DNA from: KK5 sp034043675
GTDB taxonomy: Bacteria; Pseudomonadota; Gammaproteobacteria; Burkholderiales; Burkholderiaceae_C
Length of the DNA: 64,000 bases
NCBI RefSeq assembly: GCF_034043675.1
Contig: NZ_JAXCLA010000002.1
Location: 186,001-250,000, forward strand
Direction of reading: 5' to 3'
The notes beneath the pieces were generated by a model. The model was given only the letters and a program-made list of their open reading frames with translations. It had not been told where the DNA came from and did no database searches. Shown here piece by piece: positions 1-9,029 of this stretch. The first letter of the stretch is position 1. Each line of letters opens with the position of its first letter. Both the position numbers and the translations under genes were made by a program.

Positions 1-925
1 GGTTTCGCAAGGTCGTGCCGACAATGTTTCCGAAGTCGTCGGTCGGCTGACCGGCGTCGTCAAGTATCTCGACGTAGGAATACTCCGGATTCAAGTGATA
101 TCGCCCATGCTCACACTGGCACGCGAAGGCGACACGCTCAGCCATGCCATACGAATCGAAAACGGGGCATCCAAGAGTCCGCTCGACTAGTTCTCGCTGC
201 ACGCCGAAGAGCGGCTCGGATCCTGTCACAACCGCGCGCAATCCGGAGCGCGCCACTGGACCGTCGACCATCCGACACAGTTCATAAATCGCTGAGGGAT
301 AGGCGCGCAACATGACAGCGCCGCGCGCGTGGACGGCTTCGAGCATCGACGCAGCTCTTGAACGATTCACGTGCCGCGTCGATAGCAACAGCTGCCGCCC
401 GAATCGATCCCACAACCAAAAGGGTGGCTGATCCTGCGCTGGCCGGACGACTTGCTCCCCTCGCAGAACAGCTTGTGCCGAACCGTTGTGCCATCCCGCC
501 CAGGACCAGCATTGCAAATGGAATGCCTCTTCCCAGACTACGGAGTCTATGCTGCGGAAAATTTCCAGAGGCGAACCCGAGGTACCGCTCGTCTTTCCCT
601 GCGGCCACCAAAAACGACGCCGACCGTCATTGGGGTAATAGCGATCCCGGCCGCTGACCAAATCAGGTTTCGAAACGACGGGAACATGCGCCCGGAGCCA
701 ATCAAAAGGATCAGCGTCAGTAGGGAGTGACGGAAGATGCTTGTAGGCCGGCAGACGACGTCTGGCCGCAATGATCGTCTCCCTCAACAACGCTGCCTGA
801 ATTGCACGAGACTCCGATACCGGTTGCCTCTCCCTGGACAACAGCTTGTGCGTCCGGCCCCACGCCAATGGGTTGCGACGCACAAGGTGACGCGCCAGTA
901 GTGAAAGTTGCTTGACTAGAGACAA
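1..925 (-). CDS. PaaK/CapK-like adenylate-forming enzyme, C-terminus beyond left edge
   Basis: I translated this frame by hand; it stays open for about 308 residues to the left edge, so the gene is partial. It contains the adenylate-forming P-loop-like motif TSGTSGSP and the downstream block SYGMAE, and resembles phenylacetate-CoA ligase/CapK proteins found in capsule and exopolysaccharide clusters. Such enzymes activate an acid as acyl-AMP; the substrate here is unknown. The frame has no ATG or GTG near its beginning. A TTG at 925 preceded by GGAGAA is the best start and lies 42 bases after the glycosyltransferase stop. It is the last visible gene of the exopolysaccharide operon. Family is clear; the exact role in polymer modification is inferred. 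Confidence 0.8.
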   Translation of the reverse strand, partial: MSLVKQLSLLARHLVRRNPLAWGRTHKLLSRERQPVSESRAIQAALLRETIIAARRRLPAYKHLPSLPTDADPFDWLRAHVPVVSKPDLVSGRDRYYPNDGRRRFWWPQGKTSGTSGSPLEIFRSIDSVVWEEAFHLQCWSWAGWHNGSAQAVLRGEQVVRPAQDQPPFWLWDRFGRQLLLSTRHVNRSRAASMLEAVHARGAVMLRAYPSAIYELCRMVDGPVARSGLRAVVTGSEPLFGVQRELVERTLGCPVFDSYGMAERVAFACQCEHGRYHLNPEYSYVEILDDAGQPTDDFGNIVGTTLRN

Positions 926-967
926 GGCGTGTTCTCCATTGCTCGCGCTGGAATGCGGCCCGCCGTA

Positions 968-2089
968 TCAAGCAACCGTGCTATGGCGCGTGAGCGCAGC
1001 GCGATAGGCTTGCTCTGTCGTGGCGGCAATCTGGCGCCACGATAGCGAACCCGAGCGTAGAGACAGCGCAGCGGCGGCCATCGAGCGCCAGCGCTCACGG
1101 TCAACAAGCAAGGACTTCATCGCTTCCGCGAGTTGATCGACGTCTCGCGGCTCGATCAGAACTCCATTGACTCCGTTATGAACCAATTCGGGAATGGAGC
1201 CGACGCGCGAAGCAATGACCGGGCGCCCATAGCCAAGCGCCAGCGCTGCGACACCACTCTGGGTGCCGTCGACATATGGCAGAACAACTGCGGTGGCCTC
1301 AGCAAAGAGCCGCTGCACATCTGGCTCGCTGATGTATCGATCCATGACTACAAACGCGCCCGGAGTCTGCTGCAGTTGAGGCAGGTTTGCTTGCAGATCT
1401 GAACCTCTTCCCGCGATGACACCGACGACGGGAAGCCCCTGTTCGTGAAGACGCTGGACAGCTTCCACGAAGTAGCGAAGTCCCTTGTATTCATGGATAC
1501 GCCCGAAGAACAGAAAGTGCCCCAACTGCAACGGCTCGGTCAGAAGGATTTCATGGGGTGGGCCCAGTGGTCCGTGGGGTATCGAATAGATCCGCCCAAC
1601 CAGCTTAGGCTGCATGCGCTGCAACTGCGCAACGAGCGAAGTACCGTGCGCGAACATCGCATCGACGCGGCGTCGCACCAAAGCCCTGTAAACGCGATAG
1701 CGGGAGAAGCGCAGCCGTCGTGCGTCCTGCCCGGAATGATTCGTTGGATCGTGGACTGTCATCAGCCAGGGATAGCGCCGTAGCATGGGCATCGCAAAGA
1801 CCAGTTCGTCGCGCAACTCCTCCTGAGTATGCACAACCTCCGGCGAAAACTCCTTCACTGCCCGGACGATGCGGCGCGTGTTGCGGACGACGTCGGTAAT
1901 AGCCTTCGGTCGGTCAAGCGTGACGATGGAAAGACGCGCCCTCGCAAATTCAACCTGCAGACGCTCGCCAAGCTCGTTGCGCGCATTGTCGGCGTAGAGA
2001 ATTAGCAGGACATCATTGGACTCGGCCAATGCCGCCGCAAGATGGGCCGAATACTCAGCGAAGTGCAGGGCGAGGAAGGCGACCCTCAT
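968..2089 (-). CDS. GT4-family glycosyltransferase
   Basis: A 373-residue protein with the two-lobe organisation of GT-B glycosyltransferases. The C-terminal lobe shows FFGRIHEYKG, a nucleotide-sugar binding region, and then the acidic GT4 signature region around VASRVGSIPELV (EX7E-like). It probably transfers a sugar from a nucleotide donor onto the lipid-linked exopolysaccharide repeat on the cytoplasmic side. Its ATG overlaps the stop of the preceding O-antigen-ligase-like gene as ATGA, indicating translational coupling within the exopolysaccharide operon. The donor sugar and linkage cannot be told from the sequence. Confidence 0.88.
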   Translation of the reverse strand: MRVAFLALHFAEYSAHLAAALAESNDVLLILYADNARNELGERLQVEFARARLSIVTLDRPKAITDVVRNTRRIVRAVKEFSPEVVHTQEELRDELVFAMPMLRRYPWLMTVHDPTNHSGQDARRLRFSRYRVYRALVRRRVDAMFAHGTSLVAQLQRMQPKLVGRIYSIPHGPLGPPHEILLTEPLQLGHFLFFGRIHEYKGLRYFVEAVQRLHEQGLPVVGVIAGRGSDLQANLPQLQQTPGAFVVMDRYISEPDVQRLFAEATAVVLPYVDGTQSGVAALALGYGRPVIASRVGSIPELVHNGVNGVLIEPRDVDQLAEAMKSLLVDRERWRSMAAAALSLRSGSLSWRQIAATTEQAYRAALTRHSTVA

Positions 2090-3570
2090 CGCAGCCTCTG
2101 GCCCAGCATGTAGGCACCCGGCAGCGGCACCTCGCGCGGACTGGTCAGCGGGCGAGCGCCACGGTCAACGACGTAAACCAGCAGCATCATGAAGGCGAAG
2201 AACTCTCCGCCCAGAACTGAATTCGGCTGCAGCGGCACCTCAACCATCGACCGCATGAAAAAGACGAGCATGAATGCCAGCGATCCGCCGCGGCTTGGGC
2301 CTGCAGCACGCCAGGCATAGGCGCACATCACGCCAAAGAACCACAAATAGGCCAACAAACCGATGGACCCAGAGCGACTGAACACCTGGAGAAACTCGTT
2401 GTGTGCGTGTGTCGCCCCAGTCAGGCCTGTTCGAAGCCGCGTTTCCAGGCCCCAGAAATCTCCGCCATTTCCGAAAATGGGGCTGTCCAGTCCCGACTGG
2501 ATCGCGAATTTCCAGATATAGACGCGACCGGTGGCAGTGGACAGATCGTCCATGGCGCGCGCATTGAGCCGCCGGCTGAGCCCGCCGAAGATGTCAGGAT
2601 CGGCAATGCTGACCCACACGCCCAAGGTGACGAAGACCAGCACAAGAATCAGCGACAACATTGCCGTCAGTTCACCGCGGCCGGCGCTGCCAGCCTTGCT
2701 CGCCTTGATCTTTTGAAGCCAACGCCACAGCAGCACGAGACCCACGCCCAGCGCAGCAGCCCCGATCGCAGCCTTCGATTGGCTCAGCACCATCGTCACC
2801 GCGGCAGCGCCCAAAAGCAGCCAATGCAGCCATTTCCGCTGCGCCGGCTCGCAGACCTCGATCATGAGCAGAGCAAGTGCAACCGACCCAAGCGTATTCG
2901 CCGTCGCAGTGATGCCCCAGAGACGCATGCTGAAACCAGGAATGAGCCCGAGATATCCGGGCTGCATCGCCAGGCTCGGATAAACCGCGCCAGCCACCAG
3001 ACTGCCGAGAACCAGGACTGACAGGGTTTGCTTGACGACGACAACTGGATCGATCGCCGAGTACTGCATCCAAAGCAGCAGGGCCAAGAAAATGAAGAGT
3101 GGATAGACCAGAGAAATGTGGAAATAGTGCGCGTCCGTAAACACAAACGGCACGATGCTGAAGCAGACGTAGAAACACAACAAGGACCAAACTGCATCGC
3201 TGGGCGGCTTCCGGCCCCCGGCCGCGTACCGATTGACCGGCAGGCTCTTCCACCAGGGCCTGAACAGCCAGGCAACGCAGAGAGCCGTTGCGAAGCCCAG
3301 TGCCAATGCCAGCAGAATTTTGGCCCCAATAAAGCCGCCCACGTCACCCTGAGCCTCGATGGCAAGTGCATCCGCGATCAGTCGAAGCGATCGGCCTGAC
3401 ATCAGAATCGCCATCGCACTCGCGATGACCAGCATCCACATCAGAACCTGAAACATTCGCCCGGGCAGGGAGCTGGCTAGATGGCCGATGACCACTGTGG
3501 CACCAACTGCAAGCAGTCCGAGTCCGAACGCAATGAGCAGGTAGATGGAAAAAACGATCGCAATGTCCAT
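2086..3570 (-). CDS. O-antigen ligase/polymerase-like membrane protein
   Basis: A 494-residue polytopic membrane protein with about twelve hydrophobic segments and a large loop containing FGNGGDFWGLE and THAHNEFLQVF. That pattern (G-x-G followed by H-[NS]-x-[FY]-L) is typical of the Wzy_C/WaaL family. In exosortase-linked clusters this family polymerises or ligates the polysaccharide in the periplasm. The ATG at 3570 has a good ribosome site (AAGGGA) 5-6 bases upstream. The gene follows the flippase by nine bases and overlaps the downstream glycosyltransferase by four. Whether it polymerises or ligates cannot be decided here. Confidence 0.85.
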   Translation of the reverse strand: MDIAIVFSIYLLIAFGLGLLAVGATVVIGHLASSLPGRMFQVLMWMLVIASAMAILMSGRSLRLIADALAIEAQGDVGGFIGAKILLALALGFATALCVAWLFRPWWKSLPVNRYAAGGRKPPSDAVWSLLCFYVCFSIVPFVFTDAHYFHISLVYPLFIFLALLLWMQYSAIDPVVVVKQTLSVLVLGSLVAGAVYPSLAMQPGYLGLIPGFSMRLWGITATANTLGSVALALLMIEVCEPAQRKWLHWLLLGAAAVTMVLSQSKAAIGAAALGVGLVLLWRWLQKIKASKAGSAGRGELTAMLSLILVLVFVTLGVWVSIADPDIFGGLSRRLNARAMDDLSTATGRVYIWKFAIQSGLDSPIFGNGGDFWGLETRLRTGLTGATHAHNEFLQVFSRSGSIGLLAYLWFFGVMCAYAWRAAGPSRGGSLAFMLVFFMRSMVEVPLQPNSVLGGEFFAFMMLLVYVVDRGARPLTSPREVPLPGAYMLGQRLR

Positions 3571-3579
3571 CGCGGTCCC

Positions 3580-5067
3580 TTATAGATTGCCGTGTTGTGA
3601 CGGATGCACCAGCCTCAGACGCGCCAACAGCCGACGTCCAGTAGCTGATCGTTCCAGCAACTCGGCGCTCGCTGGTGACACAACCCAGCGCGGAAAAAGC
3701 ACGACCAGCACGAACACCAGAATCAGCGTCAGCACCACGCTGACGAGTTCCTGTTGAAGGTTCGAGCCCGGCAGGCGAAACCAAGTCGACAGCGGGAGCG
3801 CTGCTGCCACGGCAAGCAGCGCTGGACCACGCAAACTGGCCCACATGTCTGCACGGCTGATGGCGCCCACCCGTACCACGACGAGCAGTTGTTGGGCACA
3901 ACGGGCCAAGTAGGCTACCGACACCGCCCAGCCTATGGCATTGACGGTATGACTGTGAGCAACAAACAGGCCCACGAGCATCAACGCAAGGCACAGAGCT
4001 TGTGACCTAACCACCTCGCGTTGATGCCCTGTCGCGGTCAAGACCGAACTGGTCACGGTACTGAGAGCCATCGCAACCATGCCAGGACTCAGCGCTGCCA
4101 ATACAGCGCCGGCAGCCAGCCACTTGTGTCCGAAGACAAAACTGACAAGAAAGTCCGCATGTGCCCACACATAGGCATAGAGCGGGGCGACAGCAAACCC
4201 GATCATCGAGAGTGCGGTCAAGTACAGACGGCGTATCTTTGCTTCGTCCCGTTCAAGCGCTGATGCTGTCGAGAACAAAAGAACCTGCAGCGTTTGCACA
4301 AGTTGCAGCGCAGGCTGGCGCGCAAGTACCGAGGCGGCATTGAAATTGCCTAGTGCACCGGCACCCATGCCGCCGACAACGACGCCACTGGCATTGTCGA
4401 CAGCCCAATTGAGCACGTTGATACCAGCGACTTGCCGTCCCAGAGCGCCCGCCGCGCAGGTCGCAAATGGATTCACCAGTCGCAGTGAATACTTGACGTA
4501 ATACTGACCAATCAGGATCTGCAACAAGGCCTGCGTATACCAAGCGCCCAGCAAGGACCAGACACCAAAGCCGCACCACGCGAGGACCAGACCGACGCCA
4601 GGATAGGCGATGACATAGGCGCCGGTCGTCGCGTACTGCAACTCGCGAAAGCGCAAATCGCGCCGGAGCCTGGCATGCGACGCCGCATAGGGGCCAATCA
4701 ATAGATAGGCAGGTGCGGAATAGCGCACGACTTGCCCGACCAGCGGATTGGCGAGCCAGATTTCCAGTGGGAAAGAACAAATAAATACGCCGACGCCACA
4801 CAGCAAACCGGCAAGCATCATTCGGCTGTAGGCGATAGCCACTTCCTGCTCGGCAAAGCTGCTTTGAATCAGCGACCAGCCAAAGCCCTGATCAACAACA
4901 AGAGCAAGCACACCATTGAGCAGCGATACATAGCCGAACGCGCCGACCAAGTCGGGGCCAAGCTCGCGCATGATGAAAACTTGCGCGACAAGCTGTGCAC
5001 CGACCCGAACCAGCGTCCCGAGATAGTTGCTCTTAATGGCCGCGAAGACCTTGCTCGTCAGGGTCAT
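3580..5067 (-). CDS. Polysaccharide flippase, MOP/Wzx-like
   Basis: A roughly 495-residue membrane protein with about twelve to fourteen hydrophobic helices and the N-terminal pattern of oligosaccharide flippases (SNYLGTLVRVGAQLV, followed by FIMRELGPDLVGAFGYV). It probably moves the lipid-linked repeat unit across the inner membrane. I start at the ATG at 5067 because the family normally begins a few residues before the first helix; the frame is open to 5157, but that extra 30-residue segment would overlap the end of epsI and is hydrophilic. No strong ribosome site is visible at either start. It lies between epsI and the polymerase-like gene. Confidence 0.85.
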   Translation of the reverse strand: MTLTSKVFAAIKSNYLGTLVRVGAQLVAQVFIMRELGPDLVGAFGYVSLLNGVLALVVDQGFGWSLIQSSFAEQEVAIAYSRMMLAGLLCGVGVFICSFPLEIWLANPLVGQVVRYSAPAYLLIGPYAASHARLRRDLRFRELQYATTGAYVIAYPGVGLVLAWCGFGVWSLLGAWYTQALLQILIGQYYVKYSLRLVNPFATCAAGALGRQVAGINVLNWAVDNASGVVVGGMGAGALGNFNAASVLARQPALQLVQTLQVLLFSTASALERDEAKIRRLYLTALSMIGFAVAPLYAYVWAHADFLVSFVFGHKWLAAGAVLAALSPGMVAMALSTVTSSVLTATGHQREVVRSQALCLALMLVGLFVAHSHTVNAIGWAVSVAYLARCAQQLLVVVRVGAISRADMWASLRGPALLAVAAALPLSTWFRLPGSNLQQELVSVVLTLILVFVLVVLFPRWVVSPASAELLERSATGRRLLARLRLVHPSQHGNL

Positions 5068-5114
5068 GGGCCCAACCCGTGCGTACGCGGTTCGCTCTTG
5101 GCCGACGAGGCCAA

Positions 5115-5807
5115 TCAGCGGCTGCCGGCGCTGATGCCGAACACACGCGGCAGCCAAGCTGGATCAAAGGCATTACGCAGATCCTGCACGAAACGATTCT
5201 GCAGCGCATATGCGGCTGACGTGTCATTGCTGATGCTGGAAACGCGAACAAGCATGCCGTCAGCGATGATGCCTCGCAGTCCATACCTCATTTGCATCAT
5301 TTTCTGATCCTGAGCTGAGAGCGCCACGTAGTCTCCGACCGTGAACCAGAAGGTGACAGGTTCAACGCGAGAACCCAACTTCGCCACCATGTGCCGTACC
5401 GGCAATTCCCGGCCGGTGACGGGGATGCTGCCGTTCACGTTGCTAAGAATTTCAAAACCTTGAGCGGGATAGCAAACATCCGGTCGGTGAGCGCGAGTTC
5501 CGTCGGACTGATCGCCACCATACGCGACAGACACCATGATGCGATTGCCCGAGCCATCAACGTAGGTGCGAGTCAGAACTTGGTTGTACAGCTTGTCGAG
5601 CATGGCCTGCACGTCCGGGGAGATGATCATCACCGGCTGCTGATCATCGACGCGCCAATTGCCAAATGCAGCCGGAAAAATCTTGTCGAGATCGACCTTG
5701 GCCTGGGAGTCGGCCCAATACGTATGCGGCCGCATCCAATGACCAAATGCCGCACCGCTCAAGAGGAGTGCACAGACCAAAAGTGCGCGCAGACGATAAG
5801 AGTTCAT
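5115..5807 (-). CDS. epsI: Exosortase-associated protein EpsI
   Basis: A 230-residue protein with an N-terminal membrane anchor or signal segment (residues 6-22) and the EpsI domain (formerly DUF3485). It has the characteristic block RPDVCYPAQGFEI preceded by VSVAYGGDQ. EpsI is found next to exosortases, sometimes fused to them, in methanolan-type exopolysaccharide clusters; its biochemical role is not settled. The ATG overlaps the xrtB stop as ATGA, so it is translationally coupled to the exosortase. The single conserved cysteine in the CYPAQG block is present. Confidence 0.93.
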   Translation of the reverse strand: MNSYRLRALLVCALLLSGAAFGHWMRPHTYWADSQAKVDLDKIFPAAFGNWRVDDQQPVMIISPDVQAMLDKLYNQVLTRTYVDGSGNRIMVSVAYGGDQSDGTRAHRPDVCYPAQGFEILSNVNGSIPVTGRELPVRHMVAKLGSRVEPVTFWFTVGDYVALSAQDQKMMQMRYGLRGIIADGMLVRVSSISNDTSAAYALQNRFVQDLRNAFDPAWLPRVFGISAGSR

Positions 5808-6685
5808 ACAGCAACGACCCTGCGTTCCACGAAGAAGAAATTCAGCACGCGGTCGTAAAGCAGCATGAACATCAGCGCCACGAGGAACAGAACCATTCCC
5901 GCAAAGCCGTGCACGAAGCCCTGACCTGCTTCGTCACCAAAGTAGTAGGTCACCAGAACCAGGATGATCACCCGCACAACGTTGGCAACGAAAGCCGTGG
6001 GTATGAGGGCCAGGGCCAGGGCTACATTCCGACCGACGGACTTGTACTGCATCAGATTCATGTAAAGCATACCCAGTGCCTCAAGCGTGAACATTGAGTT
6101 CAGGCCTGCGCAGGCGTCAGCCACGAGCAACTGGTACTGGCCCACGGTCAAAGTCACACCGGAACGCCCGACGGGATAGCCCGCGTCATACAACAGCGAA
6201 CTGGCAACCACCGAAACGGCAGATTTGAGCGGCGCCGTCACCGCGGCGACCAAGGCCGAGGGCAGCGGAATCATGAATATTAGGAAGAACAGCGGGAACC
6301 AAATCGTCCGCAATCCCGCAGGCCCCTTGAAGATCAAGGCAATTGCCGCAAGCACGACGATTTGCGATCCGATGCCCAGAAGCCAAACGTCCTGCGAATA
6401 GCCAACAGCGAAAGCGAAGCACCCCAAGACCAGCAAGGGATATCCGAGCCAGGGCGCGCCGGGCGAAGACAGTTCCGCAAGTTTGTGCCGGGCATTGAAA
6501 ATCAGCCATAGGCTCACGGCAAGAATGATGGGCCCATGACCCTGCTCATCCGTTCGCCAGACGGTTTCGCTGAGATCGATGTAGGTCGGCACATACATCA
6601 GCAGCATGCCCACCAGTACAGCTGCTGCAGCTACCCGGTCCAAACTATCGGGCAGCCAAGGAACCGGCTTGATACTCTGAGCCAT
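5804..6685 (-). CDS. xrtB: Exosortase B (XrtB)
   Basis: An integral membrane cysteine protease/transpeptidase predicted to cut PEP-CTERM sorting signals. From the ATG at 6685 it has 293 residues with about eight hydrophobic helices. The exosortase catalytic residues are all visible: Cys192 in ADACAGLNS, Arg238 in ANVVRVI and His259 in FVHGFAG. The open frame extends to 6865, but the longer versions would overlap epsG substantially; 6721 (11-base overlap with epsG) is an alternative start. Neighbours epsG and epsI are the usual partners of the B-type exosortase. The candidate substrate at 25460-26173 carries a PEP-CTERM tail. Confidence 0.92.
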   Translation of the reverse strand: MAQSIKPVPWLPDSLDRVAAAAVLVGMLLMYVPTYIDLSETVWRTDEQGHGPIILAVSLWLIFNARHKLAELSSPGAPWLGYPLLVLGCFAFAVGYSQDVWLLGIGSQIVVLAAIALIFKGPAGLRTIWFPLFFLIFMIPLPSALVAAVTAPLKSAVSVVASSLLYDAGYPVGRSGVTLTVGQYQLLVADACAGLNSMFTLEALGMLYMNLMQYKSVGRNVALALALIPTAFVANVVRVIILVLVTYYFGDEAGQGFVHGFAGMVLFLVALMFMLLYDRVLNFFFVERRVVAV

Positions 6686-6710
6686 GGTCGAGGTCCGCGC
6701 CTGCACGCCG

Positions 6711-7592
6711 TCAATGTTCATTGAAGATCGCGCCGGCCAATTGGACGGAACCACCCTCAAAATTGGCAACCAGATCCTGCAGACCAGCCACCTTGGAGCT
6801 GCCCTTGCGAGCAACGACCAACGCAGCGCCGCAACGTGCAGCGATGACTGCCGAGTCAGCACCATAGCCCGCAGCTGGTGTATCGACGACGACTTGATCG
6901 AACTTGCTGCAAAGCTCGCGCATTAGCAGGCCAAAGGCGGGACGCTCGACCAGTTCCGAAGGATTGGGCGGTAAGGGGCCACCCGGCAGAACGAACAAAT
7001 TCGTCACGCCATCGACCTGCTGAATCAAGTTTGATTCGGTCCGTCCCGACAAGACAGTCGAGAGTCCGCTGGTATTGCGCAGGCCGAACACCTCATGCTG
7101 GCGCGGGCCTCGCAAGTCTGCATCCACCAGCAGCGTACGGCCGCCGAGTTGGGCCATGACGATCGCGAGGTTGGCAGCGAAGAAGGTCTTGCCGTCGCCA
7201 ATAGCAGGGCTCACGATAGCCAATGCCGCGCGCGGCTGACGCGTCGGATCAATCCGCATCGAAACCTGGCTTCGGATCGCTCGAAATGCCTCAGCTTGAA
7301 CCGAAAACGGCTGATTCAGGGTAACCAGTTCCGGGTTGTTGTTGCGCTTGTCGGCAGCAGCGAGCGGATAGTGAAACTGCTGCGCAAGCGCGCTCAACAC
7401 ATCGTCCTGGCTGACCAGTCCCAAGGCAATCGCGGCTTCGCCAAAACGAACGCCCTTTTCGCGCTGATAACTTAGAACACGCTCGACTTCCTCAGTTGTC
7501 AGATTGCGTGCATCGCGAATGATGTCGCCGATGCTGCGTTCCTGCACGGCACTGGCCGGAGCGTCTTGGGTTTCAGTGTTTGAGGTCATCAT
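6711..7592 (-). CDS. epsG: EpsG, polysaccharide co-polymerase BY-kinase-like ATPase
   Basis: A 293-residue cytoplasmic P-loop ATPase of the CpsD/bacterial tyrosine kinase family. It shows a Walker A-like GDGKT (about residues 132-136), Walker A' VDADLRGPR and Walker B VVVDTPA. It partners with EpsF to control polymer length and export. Residues 20-80 resemble the N-terminal domain of GspE-type ATPases. The tyrosine cluster usual at the C-terminus of BY-kinases is absent: the protein ends AIFNEH. Autophosphorylation may therefore be lacking or use other sites. Two adjacent ATGs (7592 and 7589) overlap the epsF stop. Confidence 0.9.
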   Translation of the reverse strand: MMTSNTETQDAPASAVQERSIGDIIRDARNLTTEEVERVLSYQREKGVRFGEAAIALGLVSQDDVLSALAQQFHYPLAAADKRNNNPELVTLNQPFSVQAEAFRAIRSQVSMRIDPTRQPRAALAIVSPAIGDGKTFFAANLAIVMAQLGGRTLLVDADLRGPRQHEVFGLRNTSGLSTVLSGRTESNLIQQVDGVTNLFVLPGGPLPPNPSELVERPAFGLLMRELCSKFDQVVVDTPAAGYGADSAVIAARCGAALVVARKGSSKVAGLQDLVANFEGGSVQLAGAIFNEH

Positions 7593-9013
7593 GTTCGCTC
7601 GTTGGGGGCCGGCAATTGGCCAAGCAGCCGCTGTTGCATCAGACTATTGCGTGGTCCGCGGAACATGCGCTTTGCATTCGGCCGCGGAATCGTGCCCAGG
7701 ACAGGCAGACCAATGGCCTGCACGACGTCTGCAGCGCTGCGGGTGCGGCGATCGCTCAGTTCGAGCACAAGCATCACGGCAGTTGCCAACAGCACGCCGA
7801 CAAACACCGCCAGCATCGTGTTCAGCAAAACTCGCGGCGAACTCGGTTGGACAGGCGGCACAGCCGCTGTCAGCACCGACACATTGCTCTGCGTGGCTTG
7901 GCTTTCAAGGCTGGCCTGATTCAGACGCTGTGAGATCAGGTCATAGGCGTGTTGTGCATTCTCCGCATCGCGCACGAGCACCGCCCCCTCGTCCCGCAGC
8001 GCCTTCATCTGCTGGATCTTCTGGCGCTGTGCTTCGATCGAGGCACGTAGTTCACTGACACGTTGCTGATTGATGCTGTTGCTGACACCGACGCCGCTGG
8101 TGACCCTTTTGGTCTCCGCTTCGACTCGCCGCCGTGTCTCCTCGACGTTGGCCTTTGTCTCGACGACTTGCGGGTAAGAGTCGCCATACCGTGCACTGAG
8201 TTCCTTCAGTCGGGCTTCGCCACGGGCGAGATCGGACTTGAGCGTGCCAATCAGTGCGCTGTTCAAGACTTCCTGCATCTGGTCTCCGGACGAACCCGCA
8301 GCGGCTTGACGGCTGCCGGATTCCGAAGCAAGCGCCTGCACGGCAACCAGTTGGCTCGACAGTTCGTTCAGCCGTGTGTTCTCCACATCGAGCCGCTCGT
8401 CGGTCGCGATGATGCCTTTCTCGGTCTGAAAGGCGGAAACCTTCTTCTGCGCAACTTCCAGCACATCTCGGGCCTCTTTGGCCCGCTGATCAAAGAAGTT
8501 TGAATACTGCTTGGCAGGATCAACTTTCAATTCCAACGCCGTCTGCATGTACGCCTGGACGAACGCGTTGGCCAGACCTGCAGCGAAGCGCGGATCCTGG
8601 GCTTGATAGGAGACGTTGATGACATTGGACTCACGGCCGGGCTTGACGTCTAAGGCCTTCTGGAACGTGTCACTGAGCCACTGCTCAATCGTTCCTTCCC
8701 CGTCCGTTTGCTCTTGCCACTGCGCACGAATCTGAGGATTTTCATTCAGCTTCAAGTTGCGCACGACCCGGAACGCAACGCGGTCGCTCTGAATGATGTC
8801 AATCTGAGTCTGAATCAATCCTGGATTCATGCCGTTGTACAGCACGGCCGCCAGGGGATCAGGCTTGACGTCGAGAACAACCGAAGCAACCGCGGTGTAC
8901 TTCTTCGGCAGTACAAGGCTGACACCGACGACCAGCACGATCACACCAAAGAAGATCGACAGGCAGATCTTCCAGCGCGCGCGCAGGATCGCAAAAAACT
9001 GAGAAATGCTCAT
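7589..9013 (-). CDS. epsF: EpsF, Wzz-type chain-length determinant
   Basis: A 474-residue inner-membrane polysaccharide co-polymerase. It has an N-terminal transmembrane helix (about residues 17-34), a long periplasmic region with coiled-coil-forming stretches (about 180-400) and a second helix (about 400-420) followed by a short cytoplasmic tail. This is the Wzz/EpsF architecture. It sets chain length with the cytoplasmic ATPase EpsG, whose gene overlaps its stop by four bases. This gene and those downstream look lower in GC than epsE and epsD upstream. Confidence 0.92.
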   Translation of the reverse strand: MSISQFFAILRARWKICLSIFFGVIVLVVGVSLVLPKKYTAVASVVLDVKPDPLAAVLYNGMNPGLIQTQIDIIQSDRVAFRVVRNLKLNENPQIRAQWQEQTDGEGTIEQWLSDTFQKALDVKPGRESNVINVSYQAQDPRFAAGLANAFVQAYMQTALELKVDPAKQYSNFFDQRAKEARDVLEVAQKKVSAFQTEKGIIATDERLDVENTRLNELSSQLVAVQALASESGSRQAAAGSSGDQMQEVLNSALIGTLKSDLARGEARLKELSARYGDSYPQVVETKANVEETRRRVEAETKRVTSGVGVSNSINQQRVSELRASIEAQRQKIQQMKALRDEGAVLVRDAENAQHAYDLISQRLNQASLESQATQSNVSVLTAAVPPVQPSSPRVLLNTMLAVFVGVLLATAVMLVLELSDRRTRSAADVVQAIGLPVLGTIPRPNAKRMFRGPRNSLMQQRLLGQLPAPNERT

Positions 9014-9029
9014 TGGTTACCTCACGCGC

